From: Acidobacteriaceae bacterium UBA1307
Lineage (GTDB): Bacteria > Acidobacteriota > Terriglobia > Terriglobales > Acidobacteriaceae
Length of the DNA stretch: 5,207 nucleotides
Direction of reading: 5' to 3'
Assembly: GCA_002307235.1 (NCBI GenBank)
Contig: DBTV01000051.1
Span: forward strand, 5,285 to 10,491
Below the pieces are notes generated by a model that worked only from the letters and a program-made list of their open reading frames with translations, did not search any database and had not been told where the DNA came from. The translations under genes and the position numbers were made by a program. Positions within the stretch are counted from its first letter, which is position 1. Each line of letters starts with the position of its first letter. Below are positions 1 to 5,207 of the stretch, one piece after another.

Positions 1-1398
1 GGCGGCATGATCAAGATCGTCAACAACACGGTGCCGTCGGCGCTGTTCAAGCTCGGCTATACGAACGAAGAGGTCGATGCGATTGTGAGCTACATCGACG
101 CGACGGGCACGATTGAAGGCGCGCCGTCGATCAAGCCCGAGCATCTGTCTGTCTTTGATTGCAGCTTCAAACCGGCCAAGGGAACGCGCACGATCAGCTC
201 CATGGGACACCTGAAGATGATGGCGGCGACACAGCCGTTTTTGTCGGGCGCGATCTCGAAGACGGTGAACCTGCCGCACGAGGCGACGGTGGATGACGTG
301 GCCGAGACTTATGTCGAGGCGTGGCGGCGCGGCATCAAGGCCGTGGCAATTTATCGCGATGGTTCGAAGGGCACGCAGCCGCTTAATACCTCGGCCGATG
401 CGAAGAAGGAGCCCTCGACGCTGAGTGTCGCAGCACAACGCGCACTGGCGCATTTGTCCGCATCGCAGCCGGTGGCCGAGGCCGACCGCGCGGCGCTGGC
501 GGCAAAGCCCGCGGAGAAGATCGAGGTTGAGGCCAGCCAGATTGTGGCTGCCGCCACGGCCTTTCAAAAGGCGCTCGATGCGGTGGCGAAGGCCGATGCG
601 ATTCCGACCATCAAGGCCACGCCTGCGGACGCGGAGAGTGCGCAGAGCCACGACGGGCCGCCGCGCGCCATCCGTCATCGCCTGCCCGAGGAGCGTGCTT
701 CGATTACGCACAAGTTCTCGATTGGCGGCCACGAGGGCTACATCACGGTGGGCCTGTATCCGAGCGGTCAGCCGGGTGAAATCTTCATCAAAATGGCGAA
801 GGAGGGCTCGACGGTTTCGGGCATGATGGACTCCTTTGCAACCTCGGTTTCGCTGGCGTTGCAGCATGGCGTTCCGCTGAAGGTGCTGTGCGAAAAGTTT
901 GCGCACACGCGCTTTGAGCCCTCGGGCTGGACCGGCAACGAGAAGATCGGCTATGCGAAGAGCCTGATGGATTACATCTTCCGCTGGCTGCATCTGCGCT
1001 TTTTGTCGGGTGAGCAACTGGCGCTGTTCGCCGGGCTCGCGCCCAAGCAGGAGTTGCCCGCGTCGCCGTCGCTGCTTGAGGGCGGCGACGAGGAACCAGC
1101 GCAGAGCGAGACGCTGCAACGGCTCGACAAACTGGCCGAGGAAGTGGCCAAGCGCTTGAACGCGGTTTCGGCGCATCCTTCGGGCGGCGGCATTGCGCCA
1201 GAGAGGCCACGCGCAACAACGCCCGTCGTCGCGACGCCGAAGCTGGAGGATCGCGGCATCTATCACGCATCCGATGCGATGCGCGACATGTATGAGATGG
1301 GCGACGCGCCGAGTTGCTCGGAGTGCGGCGCGATCATGGTACGCAACGGCAGTTGCTATCGCTGCATGAGCTGCGGCTCGACCTCGGGATGCAGTTAG
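1..1398 (+). CDS. nrdJ: Vitamin B12-dependent (class II) ribonucleotide reductase, C-terminal part
   Basis: Partial at the 5' end: the frame is open to base 1 and 465 residues are visible. The enzyme reduces ribonucleotides to deoxyribonucleotides in the cytoplasm using adenosylcobalamin as radical source. Numbering from the Met at base 7 (not a real start), residues 43-126 match the end of the NrdJ catalytic domain, with EHLSVFDC, MMAATQPFLSGAISKTVNLP and AIYRDGSKGTQPL. The active-site radical and redox residues lie upstream of the window. An Ala-rich linker (about 128-220) follows, then a TSCPD domain (about 222-310) with GSTVSGMMDSFATSVSLAL and KFAHTRFEPSGWTGN. A second variable linker (about 343-430) leads to a tail with Cys at 437, 440, 450, 453, 456 and 462, ending GSTSGCS. 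Such tails in this family carry a zinc ribbon and cysteines thought to re-reduce the active site; which Cys does which is inference. A hairpin follows the stop. Family assignment is near certain. Confidence 0.96.
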   Translation, partial: GGMIKIVNNTVPSALFKLGYTNEEVDAIVSYIDATGTIEGAPSIKPEHLSVFDCSFKPAKGTRTISSMGHLKMMAATQPFLSGAISKTVNLPHEATVDDVAETYVEAWRRGIKAVAIYRDGSKGTQPLNTSADAKKEPSTLSVAAQRALAHLSASQPVAEADRAALAAKPAEKIEVEASQIVAAATAFQKALDAVAKADAIPTIKATPADAESAQSHDGPPRAIRHRLPEERASITHKFSIGGHEGYITVGLYPSGQPGEIFIKMAKEGSTVSGMMDSFATSVSLALQHGVPLKVLCEKFAHTRFEPSGWTGNEKIGYAKSLMDYIFRWLHLRFLSGEQLALFAGLAPKQELPASPSLLEGGDEEPAQSETLQRLDKLAEEVAKRLNAVSAHPSGGGIAPERPRATTPVVATPKLEDRGIYHASDAMRDMYEMGDAPSCSECGAIMVRNGSCYRCMSCGSTSGCS

Positions 1399-1430
1399 CG
1401 CATTTCTGTTGAAGGTGAACAAGTGTTATC

Positions 1431-1457
1431 CGCAGGAGGCCGTGACTGCCTCCTGCG
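1431..1457 (+). terminator. Hairpin downstream of nrdJ, terminator-like without U-tract
   Basis: A perfect 10-bp inverted repeat, CGCAGGAGGC (1431-1440) and GCCTCCTGCG (1448-1457), encloses a 7-base loop. It starts 33 bases after the nrdJ stop. The stem is strong and GC-rich, but the bases after it are AGAAAAAC rather than a T-run, so it is not a textbook intrinsic terminator in the plus direction. It may act as a U-tract-less terminator or as a 3'-end stabilising structure. The symmetry is directly visible; the role is inferred from position. Confidence 0.55.
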
Positions 1458-1569
1458 AGAAAAACAAGCAGAAGAAAATTCTGTTGATACGCGGGTTTAG
1501 AGACGATGAAGCATGGTCTGCACGATGAGCGCTCATAACCCCGCGTTATTCAGAGGTTCCCTAAGACTG

Positions 1570-1600
1570 AAAACTCTTCTTCACGCGCAGTGACCAAGAG
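1570..1600 (-). terminator. Possible intrinsic terminator of the secreted-protein gene
   Basis: Read on the minus strand, CTCTT-gg-TCAC-tgcgc-GTGA-ag-AAGAG forms a 5+4 bp stem with a 2x2 internal loop, followed at once by TTTT. It begins 34 bases after the stop of the 1635-3611 gene, the normal place for a terminator. The stem is interrupted and only moderately GC-rich and the T-run is short, so the call is tentative. Confidence 0.4.
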
Positions 1601-1634
1601 CAGCCTCGTTTCATCGCTTTCGCAGAACACTCAG

Positions 1635-3611
1635 CTATTTTGGCTTCTCGATGTTCGTCCGCGTGGCGCCGCAGACATCATCCGCTTCAGTCTTCACAAC
1701 ATACCCTTGAGGGATCTGGAATAGCTGGGCTTTTGGCTCGCCAGACTGAAAGTGAACGACCTCGATATCGATGTGACCGTAATCTGAATCTTCGATGACC
1801 CGTTTGACCGGCATCCGGTAGAGTGTGGATGTCCACAGTTCATTGACGGTGTGTGGCGTTTGTGCGCTTGAAGTTTGTCCTGCTGAGTCCTTGTAGATTG
1901 CGCTGGCCAACGTAACCTGCAGTCCGGCCACTTGCGGTTCCCCCACAGTATCTTGGGACTCACCTTTTCCCTTGAATCGTTTTAACAAGGAAGGTGCGGA
2001 ACTCTTCTGTGCTTCTGGCATCGACGCGGGCACTCGTATCGGATGAGAGGTGAATGACGTCGGGCAGGAAATCGCAGTTCTGGTAACTGGATCGATTCGA
2101 ATTCTTCGCTGACCCACCAAATCAATCACTGTGGCGCTGGTGACCACCGCCTTGCACCCCTTGCATTCGGCATTGATCAGCTGTTCATATCGCTGTCTTC
2201 CTGCTCCGTCGCGTATCACGCGCACAAAGCGTCGCGTTGTCTCGGAACCGATTGGTGTACGCGTCTCCTCAATCAATGCTTGAAATGGCGCCCCCTCGAC
2301 AGCATATCCCGCCGAAGGAATCAGATTATCTGCATTCCATATTGCCAGATGCGGGTGAGATGGCACACTTCGGATCGTAGCTTTGGCTGGCGGCGTATGG
2401 ACCACGGTCGTTTGTGCTGCTTCCAACTCACGTCTGAAATAGCTCACTGTGTGATAATCTACACGCTCGCTGTGGTCATTGAACTGCGTGAAATCATCCA
2501 AACGCAACCGTCCATCTGACTCAAGCGTCATGGTCAAGGTAGTCTCGGAAAACGTAGTGTACTTCTGCCCCATCATCGTTGTTACGTCGTCAGAATCGAC
2601 TTTGGAAGAAAAGACTTTTCCTTCAATGATTCCCCAATCACAGGGATTCGGATGACAGGCGCCCAAGGGATGAATCCCGAGTCCATCTATGGTCACCTTC
2701 ACCACCCCCCGCGCGTTGGAATCCACGTTTACCCACGTACCGCTCAACGCATTGGCGACTGCGTGAGAAGCAATCGGCTGATTCGTCTGGGTGCCAGTAT
2801 CACCTGTTTGCTTTGGATTGACTCCAGCACCATTCGTCGGCCTTGTTTCACCTCTTCTATCACGAATCTGATAGCCTGCAGGCGCCTGAAACAGAGCCGG
2901 ATCTTGCGGGCCGCTGACGATGTCAGTTACATCAAAAGTCGTCTTGCCGTATTCCGGTAGATCCGAAATGGATCGAACGTTGATGCGCAGGTCTGGCGAT
3001 GTCCAGGTTTCATTGACGGAACTAGCTATAAAGTCCTGTCCATTTTCTTTTTTGCCGATCTTGTAGGTACGTGTAGTTCGTGAACCAAGAGCATTGATTC
3101 CATTGATTGGCCTGGCAGAAAAATACTCGGTCATGACCGTGCATCCGGGACAAGCATAAGGAATGGGTTCGGCTTTGGCCGTAGGTGGGGTAACTGGAGG
3201 TAAGCCGAAGCGGCTCGACACTGGATCAGTAATTTTCTGCACGCCAGGCAGTGTCGAAATGGTTACGAACTTCTTGGCGGGATCGTCGCTAACTGGCCAT
3301 GAGAGGGAGAGTCCCGCAACCGGATCGAGAACCGTTACAAAATGAAAGTCGCTGCCCGATACTGTTTTTCCATATGTGTCCTCGCGCGTGCGACCAGCGG
3401 TATCGCGGTATAGAAGCACATTGGTTGTGTTGGTATATCGTGTCCCGTTCGTAGTCGTTCTTAGAGTGACTGCCGTCTGCTTTGCCGAGTACGGCGCTCC
3501 CGTGAATCCAGTGCCAGCCTCGGTTTGCGCAACGTGCAGGTCAACGGTCTGAGCTAAAACTGCAGGAATGGCGCTTAACGCTATGAGAATTGCCCAATAA
3601 CCAATGCGCAT
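1635..3611 (-). CDS. Secreted protein of unknown function with two copies of one domain flanking an HPxPCDWG domain
   Basis: This 658-residue protein is not matched to a named family. The chosen ATG (3611) has GAGAGGTGG just upstream and begins a clear signal peptide: MR, hydrophobic IGYWAILIALSAIPAV, then VLA and likely cleavage after residue 20, with no lipobox Cys. Export to the periplasm or beyond is expected. Unit 1 (about 38-247) has GAP, YRDTAGR (68-74), VNETWTS (199-205) and LFQAPAGY (240-247). Unit 2 (about 440-637) repeats the order: GAP, IRDGAGR (466-472), VNELWTS (589-595), LFQIPQGY (630-637). Between them, residues 289-395 start LSGTWVNVD and carry CHPNPCDWG (319-327), a small beta-rich-looking domain type I recall from other bacterial secreted proteins. 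Eight Cys include CPGC (154-157) and CKGC (483-486), which do not occupy equivalent positions in the two units. No catalytic motif is recognised. The frame is open further upstream to a TTG at 3719 and an ATG at 3704, so a 31-residue longer form is possible. It converges on nrdJ and has its own candidate promoter. Confidence 0.9.
   Translation of the reverse strand: MRIGYWAILIALSAIPAVLAQTVDLHVAQTEAGTGFTGAPYSAKQTAVTLRTTTNGTRYTNTTNVLLYRDTAGRTREDTYGKTVSGSDFHFVTVLDPVAGLSLSWPVSDDPAKKFVTISTLPGVQKITDPVSSRFGLPPVTPPTAKAEPIPYACPGCTVMTEYFSARPINGINALGSRTTRTYKIGKKENGQDFIASSVNETWTSPDLRINVRSISDLPEYGKTTFDVTDIVSGPQDPALFQAPAGYQIRDRRGETRPTNGAGVNPKQTGDTGTQTNQPIASHAVANALSGTWVNVDSNARGVVKVTIDGLGIHPLGACHPNPCDWGIIEGKVFSSKVDSDDVTTMMGQKYTTFSETTLTMTLESDGRLRLDDFTQFNDHSERVDYHTVSYFRRELEAAQTTVVHTPPAKATIRSVPSHPHLAIWNADNLIPSAGYAVEGAPFQALIEETRTPIGSETTRRFVRVIRDGAGRQRYEQLINAECKGCKAVVTSATVIDLVGQRRIRIDPVTRTAISCPTSFTSHPIRVPASMPEAQKSSAPSLLKRFKGKGESQDTVGEPQVAGLQVTLASAIYKDSAGQTSSAQTPHTVNELWTSTLYRMPVKRVIEDSDYGHIDIEVVHFQSGEPKAQLFQIPQGYVVKTEADDVCGATRTNIEKPK
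1701..2294 (-). repeat. Second copy of the internally duplicated domain (unit 2)
   Basis: Encodes residues about 440-637 of the secreted protein. Its landmarks GAP, IRDGAGR, VNELWTS and LFQIPQGY follow the same order as unit 1. The spacing from the Val of VNE to the Tyr of GY is 48 residues in both. A CKGC pair (483-486) lies between IRDGAGR and the IDPVTRTA stretch, a place where unit 1 has no cysteines. Similarity is at protein level only; the DNA copies are strongly diverged. Confidence 0.75.
2427..2747 (-). other. Region encoding the central LSGTWVNVD / HPNPCDWG domain
   Basis: Encodes residues 289-395 of the secreted protein. It opens with LSGTWVNVDSNARGVVKV, has CHPNPCDWG in the middle and closes with LDDFTQFNDHSERVDYHTVSYFRRE-type strands. 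The pattern G-W-N-D...RG...HP..CDWG...SYF.R resembles a small stand-alone domain seen in other bacterial secreted proteins, possibly lipocalin-like; that comparison is from memory and untested. C319 and C324 could form a disulphide after export. A Thr/Gln/Asn-rich linker (about 252-285) separates it from unit 1. Confidence 0.55.
2871..3500 (-). repeat. First copy of the internally duplicated domain (unit 1)
   Basis: Encodes residues about 38-247, directly after the signal peptide. Landmarks are GAPYSA, YRDTAGRTRED (from 68), LDPVAGLSLSWPV, VNETWTS (199-205) and LFQAPAGY (240-247). It is about 12 residues longer than unit 2 between GAP and VNE. A Pro-rich stretch there ends in CPGC (154-157). 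Confidence 0.75.
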
Positions 3612-3615
3612 GATT

Positions 3616-3624
3616 CCACCTCTC
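3616..3624 (-). promoter_or_regulatory. Ribosome binding site deciding the secreted-protein start
   Basis: Minus strand reads GAGAGGTGG-aatc-ATG. The GAGG core sits 7 bases before the ATG at 3611. With the signal peptide beginning exactly at that Met, this favours 3611 over the upstream in-frame starts. A competing TTTGGAG (3714-3720) lies 9 bases before an in-frame ATG at 3704. Confidence 0.65.
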
Positions 3625-3742
3625 TCAACCACTTGCGGTAATGTTGAACCGGCAGCGACACTAGCGAAATGATGGTCGCGGCCAAAAAACAGCAAACCGA
3701 TCATTTCATTGTTCTCCAAATACTTACTTTGAAATCGAAGCC

Positions 3743-3748
3743 ATTATA
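3743..3748 (-). promoter_or_regulatory. Candidate -10 element of the secreted-protein gene
   Basis: The minus strand carries a perfect TATAAT here, predicting a transcript start near 3736 and a leader of about 125 bases to the ATG at 3611 (about 32 bases to the ATG at 3704). No good -35 hexamer lies 16-18 bases upstream; CAAAGT at 17-base spacing matches the consensus poorly. That fits an activator-dependent promoter, or a chance TATAAT in AT-rich DNA. Confidence 0.5.
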
Positions 3749-3776
3749 TGCTCGATTGGTACAAAACTTTGGGCAG

Positions 3777-3804
3777 GCCACTGGTACGGAGCAATGTCAG
3801 TGGC
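3777..3804. repeat. Inverted repeat GCCACTG-N14-CAGTGGC, possible operator
   Basis: Perfect 7-bp arms at 3777-3783 and 3798-3804. Half-site centres are 21 bp apart, about two helical turns, so both face the same side of the DNA. The centre lies about 54 bases upstream of the start predicted from the TATAAT at 3743-3748, a position typical of activator sites. The symmetry is seen; regulator binding is inference. Confidence 0.35.
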
Positions 3805-4157
3805 TGTTTGTGCACGACAAGGTCCGGTTTTGCAGATGGATTCAGGGTTATAGAAAAACTCTAACGCCCAATCTTGATAAAAAGGAAAAATATCAACAAA
3901 AAATAGATAAATTACGGCAGTAAAGCAAACCCTTGAGATAAACGGATGAATCAAAATCGCCGATTCGTAAGCACAAGGCGACTTCCGAGTACCTATCTCG
4001 CGGCCCGCATTCATCCCTACTCAGTTAGAACCCGTGCCGTCGTCCATGATTGAAGCGTATGTGTGGAACACTCGGCACTGGCAAACAGTCCAGCGCCCAT
4101 CAACACATTCTTTGATGCCTGACTGCGCGCGTTTTCGTCAAGGCGCTGGACCAGATC

Positions 4158-4186
4158 ACCATGGGAGTGAAGCCGTCTCCCATGGT
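4158..4186 (-). terminator. Hairpin downstream of the ABC-F gene, terminator-like without U-tract
   Basis: A perfect 10-bp inverted repeat, ACCATGGGAG (4158-4167) and CTCCCATGGT (4177-4186), has a 9-base loop. It begins 23 bases after the ABC-F stop in the direction of transcription. The bases following on the minus strand (GATCTGGTCC) are not T-rich. It resembles the structure after nrdJ in stem length, loop size, distance from the stop and missing U-run. It probably marks the end of the ABC-F transcript. Confidence 0.55.
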
Positions 4187-4209
4187 CGTTGCACAAATTC
4201 CTGCAATGC

Positions 4210-5207
4210 CTACGAATAGATACCAGGCGCCTCATGTCCAAGCTTCTGCACGTACTCATCGTATGCCCCGGGATAGATGGTGGGAGTGCGGTCGGTGCCG
4301 CTTTCACCGCCAAGTTCCAACACACGTGAGCCGAGGCCGCGAAGGAACATGCGGTCATGCGAAACGAAGATCATGGTGCCTTCAAAATCTTTAAGAACTT
4401 CCACCAGCATTTGCTTGGTCGCAAGATCCAGGTGATTCGTCGGTTCGTCGAGCACAAGGAAATTCGGCGGGTTGTAGAGCATGCGCGCTATTGCCAGTCG
4501 CGACTTTTCACCACCGGAGAGTGCACGAATCTTCTTGTCCACGTCGTCGCCAGAGAATTGGAACGCACCTGCCAGGTTCCGCAATACCCCGAGACCTTCG
4601 TGGGGAAAATCCTGTTGCAACTGATCGATCACGGTGAGATTGGGATTGAGCACGTCCAGCGACTGTTGCGCAAAGTAGCCCATAAAAAGACTGGCGCCGA
4701 GCCGCACGCTACCGGCATCGGGCATGGTGGCCCCCGCAATCATCTTGAGCAGTGTGCTCTTGCCCGCACCGTTTCTTCCCATGACGGCCCATCGTTCTCC
4801 GCGACGGATGGTGAGGTTGAAGCCCTCATAGATCACACGGGAGCCGTAGCTCTTGTGCAGATTTTCGAGGATGGCCACCTGTTCGCCAGACCGTGGAGGG
4901 ATGCGAAAGTCAAACTTCACCACCTGGCGTTTCTTCGGCAGTTCAATCTTTTCGATCTTGTCCAAAGCCTTTATGCGACTCTGCACCTGAGCCGCTTTGG
5001 CAGCATGAGCCTTGAAACGTTCAATGAAACGCTGCTCTTTGGCCAGCATGGCCTGCTGCCGGGCAAAGGCCGCTTGCTGGTTGCTCTCGCGCAGCGCTCT
5101 TTCCCGCTCATAGAAATCATAATTACCCGAGTAGGTGGTGATTTCGCCACCATCGATCTCTGCGATCTTTGAGACCAGACGATTCATGAACTCGCGGTCG
5201 TGCGAGG
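4210..5207 (-). CDS. ABC-F family ATPase, C-terminal part (end of first NBD, linker, complete second NBD)
   Basis: Partial at the 5' end: the frame runs off the right edge, and the first visible residues SHDREF are the H-loop of the first nucleotide-binding domain. Numbering from the Met at 5187 (internal), residues about 22-85 are the charged, Arg/Lys/Gln-rich helical linker (ending AKAAQVQSRIKALDKIEKIELP) that in ABC-F proteins reaches the ribosomal P-site tRNA. The second NBD follows with Walker A GRNGAGKST (137-145), Q-loop YFAQQ (171-175), signature LSGGEKSR (223-230), Walker B FLVLDEPTNHLD (243-254) and H-loop SHDR (276-279), all intact. No membrane segments occur, as expected for this soluble translation-associated family. 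The protein ends about 45 residues after the H-loop, so there is no long Uup-type C-terminal coiled coil. The linker resembles YheS-like ABC-F proteins; whether it is a housekeeping factor or confers antibiotic protection cannot be told. A hairpin follows the stop. Confidence 0.95.
   Translation of the reverse strand, partial: SHDREFMNRLVSKIAEIDGGEITTYSGNYDFYERERALRESNQQAAFARQQAMLAKEQRFIERFKAHAAKAAQVQSRIKALDKIEKIELPKKRQVVKFDFRIPPRSGEQVAILENLHKSYGSRVIYEGFNLTIRRGERWAVMGRNGAGKSTLLKMIAGATMPDAGSVRLGASLFMGYFAQQSLDVLNPNLTVIDQLQQDFPHEGLGVLRNLAGAFQFSGDDVDKKIRALSGGEKSRLAIARMLYNPPNFLVLDEPTNHLDLATKQMLVEVLKDFEGTMIFVSHDRMFLRGLGSRVLELGGESGTDRTPTIYPGAYDEYVQKLGHEAPGIYS

Larger units (their letters stand above)
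3612..4209. other. 598-bp intergenic gap, relatively AT-rich, no convincing gene
   Basis: Lies between the ABC-F stop (minus strand) and the secreted-protein start. From right to left it holds the ABC-F hairpin (4158-4186), about 350 bases in which I see no gene, an A-rich plus-strand patch (about 3872-3915) containing a small TTGATA...TATCAA inverted repeat, a second inverted repeat (3777-3804), a TATAAT hexamer on the minus strand and the ribosome binding site region. Short open frames exist on both strands, but none has recognisable protein features. The AT content is visibly higher than in the flanking genes. Confidence 0.7.

Noticed and set aside
425..826. Plus-strand alternative-frame open frame with an extremely Arg-rich product
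   Set aside because: A shifted-frame shadow of nrdJ; no recognisable domain, and the nrdJ frame here is conserved.
788..1270. Antisense open frame of 160 codons within nrdJ
   Set aside because: Arg/Ser/Ala-rich composition typical of the reverse strand of GC-rich coding DNA; it is fully covered by the conserved TSCPD region of nrdJ.
1404..1487. 9-bp direct repeat TTCTGTTGA (1404-1412 and 1479-1487) flanking the nrdJ hairpin
   Set aside because: Too short and isolated to indicate an attachment site or insertion scar; the flanks do not match beyond it.
1490..1575. Sequence reminiscent of an initiator tRNA: CGCGGG start, CTCATAACCC anticodon-like stretch and a GGTTC
   Set aside because: The anticodon-arm flanks do not pair (GAGCG versus CCCCG), the distance from the 5' end to CTCAT is about 10 bases too long, GGTTCCCTAAG does not fit the T-loop consensus and no acceptor 3' strand follows. 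At most a decayed remnant, more likely chance.
3669..3923. Plus-strand 84-codon open frame spanning the promoter region
   Set aside because: No recognisable protein features, no evident ribosome binding site, Lys-rich end caused by the A-rich patch, and it runs antisense across the secreted gene's leader.
3724..4014. Minus-strand 96-codon open frame in the gap, with one hydrophobic stretch
   Set aside because: It overlaps the candidate promoter and inverted repeat of the next gene, lacks a well-spaced ribosome binding site, and its composition looks like translated intergenic DNA. Conservation in relatives would be needed to revive it.
4017..4358. Minus-strand 113-codon frame overlapping the ABC-F 3' end
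   Set aside because: Overlaps conserved ABC-F coding sequence in another frame and passes through the terminator hairpin; no motif.
4357..5172. Antisense open frame of 271 codons opposite the ABC-F gene
   Set aside because: The opposite strand encodes intact ABC-F motifs over the whole interval; the antisense product shows no known motif.

Overview
The window holds three protein genes from what looks like an Acidobacteriota (Terriglobia-like) chromosome. That placement is an inference: GC-rich housekeeping genes sit beside a secreted protein whose 'GAP...YRD.AGR.R' and 'LFQ.P.GY' motifs I associate with acidobacterial secretomes, but no marker gene confirms it.

Layout: (1) Bases 1-1398, plus strand, carry the C-terminal 465 residues of a class II, vitamin B12-dependent ribonucleoside-diphosphate reductase (NrdJ). 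The visible part is the end of the catalytic domain, an Ala-rich linker, a TSCPD domain and a Cys-rich zinc-ribbon/redox tail. (2) Bases 1399-1634 separate convergent genes and contain a terminator-like hairpin for each, plus a 12-bp palindrome. (3) Bases 1635-3611, minus strand, encode a 658-residue secreted protein of unknown function. It has a signal peptide, two divergent copies of one domain, and between them a small 'HPxPCDWG' domain. (4) Bases 3612-4209 are a 598-bp, relatively AT-rich gap with no convincing gene. It holds the candidate promoter and a possible operator of the secreted-protein gene, and the hairpin that ends the next gene. (5) Bases 4210-5207, minus strand, encode the C-terminal 331 residues of a duplicated-ATPase ABC-F protein, cut by the right edge just inside the end of its first nucleotide-binding domain.

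The three genes do not look like a pathway. nrdJ serves DNA precursor synthesis, the ABC-F protein acts on the ribosome, and the middle gene is exported. The ABC-F and secreted-protein genes share a strand, but the gap, hairpin and separate promoter argue against co-transcription. I found no mobile element, CRISPR array, functional tRNA or defence system. The most noteworthy items are the duplicated secreted protein and the structured region upstream of it.
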